From Heliopora coerulea (taxonomy: Eukaryota > Cnidaria > Anthozoa > Scleralcyonacea > Helioporidae): DNA of 64,000 bases. Where the stretch lies: NCBI GenBank assembly GCA_030142905.1, contig JASJOG010000115.1, forward strand, positions 997,001 to 1,061,000, in the 5' to 3' direction. Both the position numbers and the translations under genes were made by a program. Positions 23,161-34,475 of this stretch are shown piece by piece (the first letter of the stretch is position 1; each line of letters begins with the position of its first letter). The notes under the pieces are model-generated. The model did no database searches. It had not been told where the DNA came from and worked only from the letters and a program-made list of their open reading frames with translations.

Positions 23161-24797
23161 AACCAGAAATAAAAGTGACAAAGTGTCCTTGACATAAAAA
23201 ATGATGGATTTTGATGGGTAAGCTGTGGAGTTACAGTGCTGTTCATTAAAAATTATGTGGATATATTATTTTGCTCTTTATGGATGATTGTGAAGCCCAT
23301 TACCAGGAGAAGTCCTTGGGGTTTGAGTAAACCTTTGTGAGTTTCCAAACATAAGACAAAGACTTGTTTTTCACAAGAATTGCTGGGTGATTAAAATATT
23401 AAGCATCTGTTAATTATTGTTATAAAACAATCTGCATCCTATGCATGCTCTGATTGGACGAGCATCATTTTCTCTCAAGGTATAGAGACATGCTGATGTC
23501 ATTTCATTTATATTAAAGTACTGAGATGACAGGTGACATTGCTTCAGTTCCAACAAACCTTTTAAAGTTATTTTATTTAAGGTACTTTCATAAAAAAAAA
23601 AAAGTAGGAAATAACTTTCATGTTCCTTGATGCTACTTCAATTGGAAAAATGCTTGCAAACATTTCCATGTAATGCATTCATAATCAGCTGTTTTTCAGC
23701 TTTAACCTATGGTTATTGAGGACTACTCCTCCAACTTCAAACTTCCAAAATAAGCTATAAATATCCAATTCTTCACCAAACAGTTTAGTTTTGAAGTTAT
23801 TTTCATGACTAGACTAAAATTTTCATAAATTTTTGAGGACAAAAGATTTTCAAAAAAAGCAAAGGGGTTAACCCACACCTTTTGATGATTTTTTGTTATA
23901 TTTCAAATTTTCAAAATAAGCCAGAACTATGAAAGTTTAGCTGAAATAATTTAGTTTGGTACTTATTTAAGTGATTTTATGCACTAATTTGAGGCACTTT
24001 AGACCAAAATTTTGTTGAATATTTGGTTGATTTGTTAGAAAAGCCCTCTGGATGTCATGCTGCTTAATGAGTTACTGCAAAATTTTGTATGTTGTCTTTG
24101 TAGTTATTCAGTTAAAATATAAACTCACATGGATCATTATGTAATGTGACATTGAGTGACATTTATGTGTCATTCAAATAGGGAGTAAGCTAATCACAAA
24201 GCTGTGCCCAATAATGGAGTTTTATTCAAGGCTTTTTTTTAGACATGGGAAAGGGTGACCATGCCCAGGTGAAGAATTTAATTTTTGTACTCAATGTTGT
24301 GATTGGATACCATATTAGATAGGCTGGTGTCTTGTTTTTAAATTGGGTATCTGTAGAATATTGGGACACAGTTGAAATCAAGCTATCAAGCTTTACAAGC
24401 ATAGTGGAAAGTGGTTTGTATTACAAATGCAGGCATGAAGAATTTCTAATTTGCTAGTGAAATCTTGGAAGCCATGTTAGTGACCAAAAAAGTGTTATCT
24501 GTCAGTGAAAATAGGCCTAAGATGGGCATGCATTTTGATTCTCCAGGAGTTGATTAAAAATCATCAATGTATTTATAAAATGAATTAGAGTAAAAGTTCA
24601 GGGGAATAATATAAAGAAAAGCTTGTGAAAATGCAACCTGACCTACGGTAGGAATGTGAAGCCCAGTGGCAGATTTTGCGTATTTTGCGTTATAAACGAT
24701 TTCACCGATTTAGTTCTGAAATGAGGTATCTGATTGGCTAATATATCGACTTTCGAGACATGTGATTGGTCAGTATAACTTGACTGATCAGCCTGTG
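23161..24797. other. 3' flank of C8orf74, intergenic
   Basis: AATAAA at 23168-23173 lies just after the stop codon and could serve polyadenylation. Otherwise the region is AT-rich with no exon recognised. Confidence 0.35.
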
Positions 24798-24837
24798 GCC
24801 TGAGTTGACCGGTCGAAAGTTCCACCGGTCAACTCAG
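24798..24837. repeat. Short palindrome
   Basis: CTGAGTTGACCGGT and ACCGGTCAACTCAG form an inverted pair separated by about 10 bases. Function is unknown. Confidence 0.6.
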
Positions 24838-24937
24838 TTCATGAGTTCTGTTTTCGAAACACGTTGAGGCTGCGTTTGGAACAAACTTGGAATTCCTACA
24901 GCCAAGCGTTTACGATGATATACTACACAGATTTAGC

Positions 24938-25052
24938 CGCCTTCGAGTGATGTCTGACAAGGAGCATTCAACCACAGAACGAAATGAACTCCTTGGCGTT
25001 GCGACATTTGTTTCCTCGCACGCGAAGAGAGGAGAGTCATGTGGCTGTAAGG
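24938..25052 (+). other. Possible isolated exon, unrecognised
   Basis: A frame reading MSDKEHSTTERNELLGVATF is followed by a plausible donor (AAG|GTAATT at about 25051/25052). The downstream part of this frame runs into a repeat that has an inverted relative at 26145-26220. No partner exon is found, and it may be chance. Confidence 0.15.
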
Positions 25053-25059
25053 TAATTTG

Positions 25060-26220
25060 GGGCGCTAATGCACATATAAATACAAGTAATGTAAGTAAAT
25101 TATATATTATTCGACAGTTTATTACCTGGAAATTACAGTAATACCATGATACCAACCATTCATTGCAAACGTAATGCATTATAGCCTGAAAGAACATCCC
25201 TGTTACTTGGGGCCATGTTTGAATGTTTCTCTGTACTTCTTCGAAAATGTGTATAAACCCAAAGGTTAGATTAGGGTTAGCGTTAGAGTTAGGATTTGAG
25301 TTTATGCACATTTTCGGGGCTTGTGCAGAGCGAAGAAACAATGAAGAGGGACTATACTAAAATTGTCGATAAATCCATAAACCAAACTCTCCAGCCTACA
25401 CTGCATGGCCAACTGCGTAGCCGTCTAATGGTCGGTAAAACCCCAAGGCCAAGTGACAGGTGTTGAATTCCCTTAATTAGTTATCCCACTCCTGGTAATT
25501 GCCAATACACTTACACAACACAAATGTGTGCTCCACGACTTACTCAGAAACTAAAAACTCATACTCATTCACTCAATTTTACATGGCATACAATTAGCGA
25601 AGCTGTGTCACGCTTACTATAGTCAAGGGCTAAAAACGCTTTCCATTATTGACAATTTCACTCCCAATCGTCAGACAATCACAATTACATAACTGTAACA
25701 CCAGTGTGGTTCCAATTACCGGCTCTAAAACCAAAAAAACACATGGATTTTTATTTCAAATTTAGTGGAACAAATTAGTTCATACTTGTAACCCAATTTT
25801 GTTGTTTTTTGTTACTTAGAAATATATCACAAGTTAATTCATAGCTTTAAAATTTTGCTAAAATATGGTTAGTTATTGTGCCATTAAATGAACTCAGAAT
25901 ACAGGAAAAGCAGTCTCAGAAAACTCAAATTTAAAAAATTTTTCCAGGGGCATGTCCTCCAACCCTCTAGTGGGGTCATGCCTATGGTGCTTGCTAGTGT
26001 CAAATGTTCATTTAAAATTTCCAGCCACACTGCCAAAGAAACATGGCATCTATGGGGTTCATTGTTGATGCTCACAAACTCCAATGTGTCTATTTTTCTG
26101 GCTATAATGCCTTATATTTGGAGTAAATTCTTGATATTACTGTATCACTGTAATCTCCAGGTAAGAAACAGTTGACTGATATGTGATTTACCTATGTTAC
26201 TTGTATTTGTATGGTTGAGG
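25060..26220. repeat. Inverted pair of a short dispersed repeat
   Basis: The segment at about 25060-25146 and the reverse complement of about 26140-26225 share ACAAGTAATGTA/ACAAGTAACATA-type wording and a CCTGGAAATTACAGTAATA end. Frame translations are parallel (NTSNVSK.. and NTSNIGK..). They are diverged, and both copies point their common end inward. Confidence 0.4.
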
Positions 26221-26225
26221 TGCAA

Positions 26226-28886
26226 AACTGCATAAGAGCCATAATTTGGTGAATTCTGTTCCAAGTTTATTAATTGTATTATTAAGGTTGTCCAACTTGA
26301 TTTCATAATTGTCCTAGTAGGAGCACCACTATTCACATCACTTGTTACAGTAAACATTTACATTCTTAACACTTGCCAGGCAAAAACAGCCTTTTGTGAA
26401 CTATTAATGAACAGATTAACTGAAGATTCTCCATTAGTTTGACTCAATAATGATGTTCAGCAAACATCAGAGGTTCTTATTAAGTAAATATGTTTACACA
26501 TTGTTTAAGCATTTAACATTAATTTTCTTCAGGTCATTACCAATTGTCTGGTGGTTATTTCACCACAGTTACATTGTAGTGCTACTACCAGTGATTGTGT
26601 TTACCTGGATTCCTTGGGGTTTGGGTTTCAGTCTATTCATAGGCTTTGGGATTCTGTAATGTCAGGTATTTTTTAGGTCTTACAGAAGGATTTCTCTCAC
26701 TGAATTTGTCTAGCTCACTTTATCATCTTCATATTTACATTATTCAATCTTATAGAAATGTTTGACTTCATTGTTCACATTTACTGTAATTCACATCATG
26801 ATCAACTTGATATCTACTGTAATTAGGTCTTTCACATTATTTTACACCTTAGCAATTTATTTTTACCTCACTTTTTCCCTTGAATCAAGTGCAAATGCCA
26901 GCATATCAAAATTTATAGTGGTGCAATATCATTTTGTCTAACTTGGAATACTGGTTATTTGGTGAACTGATAATCATGCTTTGTTCATGTATGCACTTCT
27001 TGTCCAATTTATTTTACAACTGCCATGGATTTTCCAATTTCAAAGTCCTTCAATGTCCATTTATTTTAAAATCTTCGTTGACAACCACATAAGATTTTTG
27101 TATGGAATGGTTGATGTTTATTAGTGCTATTGAGTAAACAACACTGTGGACACTTATGCATACATTAAATTTAAGATAACAATCCTGATGGAATTGCTAT
27201 AAAGTGCCTGGTCTTGCAGTTTTTTGAACCACCATATGATGTAAGGTGCATAAACTACAATTGAGAACAACTGAAGGCGTTAAATTTTGGGGGGTTGTGT
27301 TCTTCTTACCTTACCTTACATGCAATAATTAACTTTTTTATTTCCTACTAGAAGATATCCTGAGATGACCATGGATCAAATGTGATTGTTTTCTATTTTC
27401 ATAACAGAAAGCAAAGTGTGCTTACAGCCCCATAAGTAACAGGAATTAGGGGAAATGGGTGATCTGGAATGATAATTATCAAGGTTTTCATGGTCTTGTT
27501 GTTTTTAAAGTTTTTGTTTTCCAGCAGTAGCAGTTTGTTAGTTCTTGTCAACAGCCAGGGGATCCAAAGTCCTGGATTGCCATACTTCATTTAGAGTGTC
27601 TTTAAAAATGTTGGGGTTTTTTTTTTGTTTTTTTTTTTTTTTGTCAACTACTTCAGAAACAGAAGTAAAATTATCTAGTTGACAACAAATGCCTGTGAAA
27701 ATTAGCAGATACTACGTAGTTATTTGTTTGCCTGTGTTAGGTTTTGATTGTCACTGCCTGTTCACTGCCTTCAATCTCACCTGATAAACAAATGTAAAAT
27801 TCTGGACTTTGGATGATGTCCTTTTGGTTCTTTTCTGCAACCTTTGAAAGCTGAAAAGGTTCTATCATGAAAGTTAGCTACTTTGGTAACTGTCATCCAC
27901 AAGAGTTTCACTTACAAAGCTAAAACATTTGATTGGGAAATGATGGTAAATGACAGTACATTGTTGCTATTACTGGTAGATGATGTTCTGTCCAGCTCAA
28001 CTCTTGAATTTAGGTGCTGAAAAATTAATAACCTTTTCCCAATTGTTTAGGATTTCATTGACCATTATTGTTCACAGCCCCCTCAAAATGAATATCAAAT
28101 CTGGACTTTTGATGAAATTCTTTTGAATTGCTGTGGGGAGGGCTACCCTGCTTTATTGGAAGTTTGTGTCCACTAGAGTCTATTTACATTAAAACTCTAT
28201 AAAGGCACTTAATGCCTGCAACTTGCTAGGTGTTCTTTTGCATTTATTTTTTCCTGTCTGGTTAGCTATGCTTTAAGTCACCAATAATGAGAAGAGTTTA
28301 TTAATTATGGTGTGAGAGAAAAGAGGTAGGAGGGTCTATAGTAAACTAGTTACCCTGAATTTCTTGGGACCTTGACTTCTTGAACAAAAATTTTGTCCTT
28401 GCAATGTTTGATTAATTACACATTTCTAAAAACCCCATGGCTGACAGCAATCTACCAGCAATTTACATCAACTGTGACAGTTGTTTTGGTCTTACAATAC
28501 CAGTTTGCTGCTTCAAAGTTGTAATACCTCTCATGTCTTCACGAGATTCCTGGTTTTCATCAAGTCCCTTGGTACTTGGTCAGGCACAAAATTGTCATGG
28601 CAAATCTATGGATTGATGACCCAGTGTGTTTCACTTTCCCTTTTTATAAAGTGTGGAATAAGTCCATAGCCATTTTATCAATTGATTTTGACATGCAGGT
28701 TGTTGATAAAAACTTGAGTCCCAAATTTGTATCAGGGGTCAGAACCAAGAATACAAGAACTCATTAATGATGCCCTTATTTTAGAGACATTTTTTTGGGT
28801 TTTCTAGTAGTCCACTTACATATGGGTCAGTGTTCCCATAGCTTGTGTCAGTAGATCATGGGTGCAAACAGGCAGTGTACTGCTAC
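26226..28886. other. Intergenic, no gene seen
   Basis: AT-rich DNA, including a poly-T run near 27617-27641. The open frames are short and unrecognised. Confidence 0.4.
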
Positions 28887-29094
28887 CAGGGCACAACTAA
28901 AGGGGGGGGATTGGGAGTGCAACCCCTACCCTTTCTGTTATTGATCTTATGTGTGTTGTATTATTGACAGCTTTCTGCCCTCATTTCCTAAAGTCACATA
29001 GATCTACTTTACTAGAAATGATCAAAATTGCCCTGGTAGTGACTTGATACTACCATCTGACTCCTGTTCTCCAAAATTCCTAGTTGTGCTCCTG
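28887..29094. mobile_element. MITE copy B
   Basis: Begins CAGGGCACAACTA and ends TAGTTGTGCTCCTG, imperfect inverted termini of about 14 bp. The interior parallels copy A at 20840-21054. It is non-coding, and no target duplication is apparent. Confidence 0.6.
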
Positions 29095-29604
29095 CAATAT
29101 GATGTAGTCCATAGGTTGTTGAGCAAAATTATCAATCACTAGAAAGCTGCCAGCAAGGCTTAGTAGCCCACTAGCAGTTTAGCATGACTAAAGTAAGGAA
29201 GGACTGCAATGAGGTTTTGTCAAGGGTGATAATGGTTACTCTAATGTCATCTTGGGAAGAATGCTGCAACAAACTTCAAAATTTAATTTTTGCCAATGTT
29301 TGTCACTTCTACCTTAGTTACTGTAATTTTTATAATTTTCTGAAATCATATTTTCTTGCTCAGATTTTATTTGTACGTGACTTTCACTTGTATTCTGTAG
29401 ATTTAAAGTCACATTGCTCTGTGACTGACAAGTTGACCCTTTGTGGTAATTTTTAGTTATATTTACTGTCTGCAAAATCTACAGACATTAGAACTGTCAT
29501 TTGTCGTCTCTAGCCAAGGACATTTGTTATTCTAAGTGTTGTGAAATCAACAACAACACCTGTTAGCATACTTGTGAACAGCCAGAATAAGAGTTTATTG
29601 ATCT
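29095..29604. other. Intergenic, no gene seen
   Basis: Contains an unrecognised 90-aa plus frame (29184-29456) without supporting splice or homology evidence. Confidence 0.3.
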
Positions 29605-29712
29605 AAGATGTGGTAACTTTGGGTGAAGCAACTACCTGAAATTTACGAAAAGAAATGAAAGTTTCTTTTCTTACATTTCAGTTAGTTGCTTCACCCAAAG
29701 TTATTGCATCTT
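29605..29712. repeat. Long hairpin, ~108 bp
   Basis: AAGATGTGGTAACTTTGGGT... is inverted as ...ACCCAAAGTTATTGCATCTT, with a central GAAAAGAAA/TTTCTTTTC. The near-continuous stem has a very short loop. Confidence 0.8.
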
Positions 29713-32700
29713 GTTATCCTCGACTACCTACACTGGCACCCATTGCTCAAGATTTTATTGATCTAACACTGATGAACAGTACTCGACGATGAAACACTGA
29801 TCACCTTTAGTTGCCAATGTTTGGGTACGTCTTTGTTTTTCAACGGAAACAAGTCCTTGAGCACTGTTAAATTTTTTATTTCTACTGAGGATCAGATCTT
29901 AACTTTATCTGTGCCTGTTCCTTTTAGTGGAATTCTTTTATTTATTGTAAACTGTTGAGTTATACATTTTCAGTTTTTAAGGTCTTAGATTCATACAAAA
30001 TAATCTCATGGTACAATTCATCAAACTGTACAACAGTGCATTTGAATTTTGGAAATTTTCCTACCACCTTAGCCTTTTCTTGTTAGTGAAAAGCAAAAGG
30101 TGTAAAGGCCCTGCTCTATCAAGTCAATTGTTAAATGATGGTCAGGTTTTATGTTTTTTTAAACTTTAATGCATACAACAATAATACAGAACTGATGATT
30201 TATTAGTCAGTGCTGTGTTATATCAACAGAGTTTAAGAATAAAAATTACAAGTTGTAATGACAGCCAGCAATTCATCCATTGCAAAGTCTGTTTACAAGG
30301 TCACAAGCAATACTCTACTGCGAACTTATACAGTTATACACTCAAAACGTAAGCCGTTTCCGGTGTTTTCACAACTTGTCTATTTCGATTTTATGTCTCG
30401 AATGTGTCCCACGTTATTCACTACAACGAAAATTACGCGAAGAAATTGCAAGTTGATCGACATTATTTAAAGTTGAAGCTGTCTTTGGAAGTTGGTGTAC
30501 AGTTTTACTCAGCGATGCAGTGCTGCTGGAGCTCGCCGGAGCGCTGCTCCGGCACCTGCAAGCGGGTGGTAGGGTGGGGAAAAGAGAAAGAGGATGAGGG
30601 GATGACCAGGGGGCTCAGACCCACCAGACCTCCGGCACCTATAAAATTGGCACTGCACCTCTGGTTTTACTGTACTGTTTTGCAGGAATGATGTTTCGAT
30701 CGTTCACAATACAGTTTGACCTTTGTATAAAGAGCGCCATTTTTTGCTCAATGCTGCTGGAGACGTGGTTAGGTCATCATGTTACTTACTAAATCTTGCA
30801 GACTTCGTTTCTGTCAAAAAAAAAAAAGAAAAGAAAAAAAAAATTTGGGTTCACTAATGATCCGTCCTGTAAAGTCAAGCGTCATTATTTATACTAGATT
30901 ACTCGACCATCCAGCTAAGCTAGGCCCAGTATGGGCCAGCCCTTGCGGATCCAGTTTTACTACATGAGGAAACTGGAGTACGTGGAGAAAAACTGCCATA
31001 CTTGTTCGGGTGAAGCTGGACAATGCTCTTACAGGAGCAAAGCTGAAGTCAGGCCTGCCTTGTTGTGTTGGTACATTCCATGGACATGACCTTAATCATT
31101 CGGTTTTGATCCAGTTTATGAGCAGTTAGGGCTCCGCTGTTAAAATGGCGGTTAGCTTAGTCCCGAATTGGTAATTGTAAACATTTTATGGACATATGTT
31201 GACATGCAGACTTACAGGAAGGTGCATTCAGAAAGGTGTCTTCCTGTAGCACATAGGCGGTGGGATAGGTGGGGCTTGGAGGACTATTGGCCCCGGATAT
31301 TTCATACAAGGAGGCCAAGCCACCCCAGAACAAAGAAATGCTGCTTCGCATATTCCTTCATCTAATTTTCTGAAATTCTGGTGGGTTGTCAGGAGTATGT
31401 TGTTCTATTTTTTCGTAACAAATAGTCCCCCCCCCCCAATACTTTAACATTTGAACTTTACTCATTACCCTAAAATATATAGAAGTCAAAATCAGGTCTA
31501 ATGGACTTTTAATACTCATTAATAATTCGTAAAGGAAGCAAACGAAAGTAATGTTTAATCAAGGTCTGTAAATACGGTAGAGAAGTTTAACACACTTACA
31601 AACACTGATGTTTTACTGATCAGTTCTGCGTCAAATTTACAAGCACTACTGCTGCATTTTGCATCGGTATTTTCATGATAAAATTGCTTTTTACCTTTTC
31701 AATTGTTAGAAAGTTTTTGCCATCTTCAAAAGATGACTTTATACAAGTTTAACAAGTAATTCACCAAACTCGCGTCCGTTCTGTATCGTGGCATAAAGAT
31801 CTTTGAAGTGGACTCGTGTCTGTATGCCCTGATACAAGACGGCCACTCACAGCTCAATTTGTTACAGACTGCTGCAACAGAAACATTCAAAATCTTCTTG
31901 CCTGTCGCTAAGATGTAACAAGTGTATGATGTCACAATGATAGAATTTGGGAAAATGGCTATAAATTGCTATTGATTTTAGATCCCGAGAGAACATTTGT
32001 CCATCATATACAAGTAGTGGAATCGTAAGATTGATGTTACATTGCATGTGTTTGTCTGGTGTTTTCAGTTCGTTTGCTAACTTTTTGAAATCTGTTTGAA
32101 AAGTTTAACCATCATGTCTTCCACTTTGTGACTGATGATAAAAAATATGAGTGATACACTTCAAACGAACATCTCAGCAGACAAACTACGTGGAATAATC
32201 ACAACATCAATCTTCGTCATCACACAACACCTGTGAACACGTAGACTTGCCAAAAACATACTGAGGCATTGATGTGTTAGGTTTCAGGGCCTAGAACTTA
32301 AATGGTCATCATTTAATGTCTATTTTTCTTACAAAAAAGATTGTGAAATTTTTCAGGAATGTGGAGTATGTGCTTGTTCGAATAAGGTATAGTTGCGTTG
32401 ACGATTTGACAACCCCTATTAGCAAGCAAGATTAGTCAATTCTGCATTTCAAAGTCAGTACGTGGGTTTTTAATTGGTGCTAAAGTAAGGCGGTAAAATT
32501 ATAATGTCCTTTGAATACGCGATTTCGTCCTTTTCCCCGTATGTTTCCGATGGTTCTAAAGCACTTTGTGGCTGCATTAGCAGCGATTATCGAAGTATAT
32601 TGATAATGTATATTACTGTTGAAATGTGTGTACAGTGGAAACGAAATGCAGTCTCCGTGTCGTTATTTGTTCTTGATGTGTAATGATTAGAAATGTTCCA

Positions 32701-33326
32701 GGGGTTGGGTGTTAAGACTGGGCAATTTATCCAGTTGATTAGTCCTGTGCGGCAGGTTTTTTTGTTGCACGAGGGACACGGTGATCGGTTTCAGTTTATG
32801 GTCAGAAGAACCGAATATGTCAGGTGGAGAAATTTTTTGTCGACCAAATTATCCGATATCAGGAGTAATCTACCGGATATCCAAGATTTGAACAACCGAC
32901 CATACGTTTAGAGAGGACCAAATCGGTTATCTGCGTCATAGTCTTCTGGTATCTTTCATTAGGCATCTTTTTTAGCTACTTGTAAGAGTGGTCGATCAAA
33001 GTATAGTATGGAAACTGTACGAACTTCAAAGCGGCTGACAAAGAAAGATAAGCTGCGAGTAATTTTGGAATGGGTACTTACCATGTACTAATCTTTTGTT
33101 CAATAAAAATTAACATTCAAATAATAGCTAAGGGACTGAATTCAAACGTGTTTATTGGTTGCGTGATTATTCCAGATATCGCCTGTGTTTTGCACCGGCG
33201 TTCGTTGTACGTAAAAGCGAACAAAAAGAAAGTTTCCAGGCCATCCTTTGATCCACTGATGTCAGTGAGTGGACATTTTGTGCTATCACATAGGTAAGTC
33301 GGTATAGATAGCAAAGTATTTGTTTA
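29713..33326. other. Intergenic, no gene seen
   Basis: No exon, tRNA or rRNA recognised. It contains a poly-A run near 30816-30842, a GC-richer patch at 30515-30660, and a C run near 31427-31437. Short frames throughout are unrecognised. Confidence 0.35.
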
Positions 33327-33334
33327 GCTGTGGG

Positions 33335-33614
33335 CAGGGGCTGATTTTCTGGGGGGGTGCAGGGGGTGCGCACCCCCCAAAATTTTCTAGCACCCCCTCA
33401 GAAAAATTCGAAAATGGCGTGCATACTGTAGGTTATTATTTTTATTATAGGTTTTATTTAAAGAAACTTACACATTTGGCAGTAAGAGTATGGGCTTATG
33501 GCGATATGCCTAAAAAAAATACAACAGCCCGGTCAGCCCCTTTGGTATCACACCAATGCACCCCCCCAGGGAAATCTGCACCCCTCCTGTCAGATGAGCA
33601 TTGATCCGCCCCTG
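33335..33614. mobile_element. hAT-type MITE, 280 bp, with 8-bp target duplication
   Basis: Perfect 8-bp duplication GCTGTGGG at 33327-33334 and 33615-33622. Termini CAGGGGCTGATT and (reverse complement of right end) CAGGGGCGGATC match the CAGGGGCGG-type ends typical of hAT elements. A G-rich left part pairs with C-rich stretches to the right. It is non-coding, and the intact duplication suggests a fairly recent insertion. Confidence 0.88.
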
Positions 33615-33622
33615 GCTGTGGG

Positions 33623-34264
33623 TAAGTACTTTAGAATTTTTTACTTGCACATGGGCATTTGACTTTTTTTACGAAAGTATGTCGGCATCTGTTATAGCTT
33701 GCATATTACACATTTTGCTGTCCATTACCAGAAAAATATACTATGTTGAACGCTCTCAGTGCTTGTAAGCTTTGATTGCGAAATATTTGTCTAAGACGTG
33801 AAAGTGGATGTATGTTAGGGAAATGCCATGAACTAAAGGTCGTTAACAGTTTGAAATATACATGTTGAGATTCCATATAACCATAAATTACCTTGCAACA
33901 CACTGGACTAATGTCTTGCGTCGATGAAATTATTTTTGTCCTTTGACGAATTTAGTTCACGAAGCTTTGCTAACACACGTCAACTTTAACGTATTGGGAA
34001 AAAAGGGGTTTGGGCTCAAAGCTTTCAGTACTGTATGTACTTTAAAATGTGACTAAAGCGTAAATCGGTATCGATTCAATACCATGAATTTTCGCGTTGA
34101 GTTTGATGTTGGTGTTAATGATGGTAGTATATTTTCTGCTAATTGACAGCAAGTTGTAGTACTAGGGCATACTTCAACATCTCAATTGTCCACATGATGT
34201 TAAAGAAGTCGACTTGTGACAACCCACATGTTATAAAACCCCACTTGGTTCGAGCATTTCTTCA
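33623..34264. other. Intergenic, no gene seen
   Basis: AT-rich DNA between the hAT MITE and the satellite edge. Confidence 0.35.
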
Positions 34265-34475
34265 ACGCTTAGACTGAATATGTCCAAATGCAAATCCACT
34301 TGGACATATTCACTTCTATGTTTCTATCGAAACTTTGGAATTGGTCGAAAACTCGTCACAACCCATGGGTTAACCCCATTACTTTTCCGTAAAATTTTTT
34401 ACCTATAAAATCTCTTCTAACTTACACCTAAAACGACTAGAATATACTCCAAACTCAATGATTTCGCCTAAACTC
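34265..34475. repeat. Decayed left-edge monomers of the 168-bp satellite
   Basis: Recognisable satellite wording (GAAATTGGTCGAAAA, GGGTTAACCCCATTACTTTT) is mixed with diverged sequence. The CCTAAAACGACT...TTTCGCCTAAACTC block is shared with the right edge near 52750-52800 and is absent from the core. Confidence 0.75.

Noticed and set aside
25264..25300. Interstitial telomere
   Set aside because: The TTAGGG-like words are few and degenerate; not a real telomeric array.
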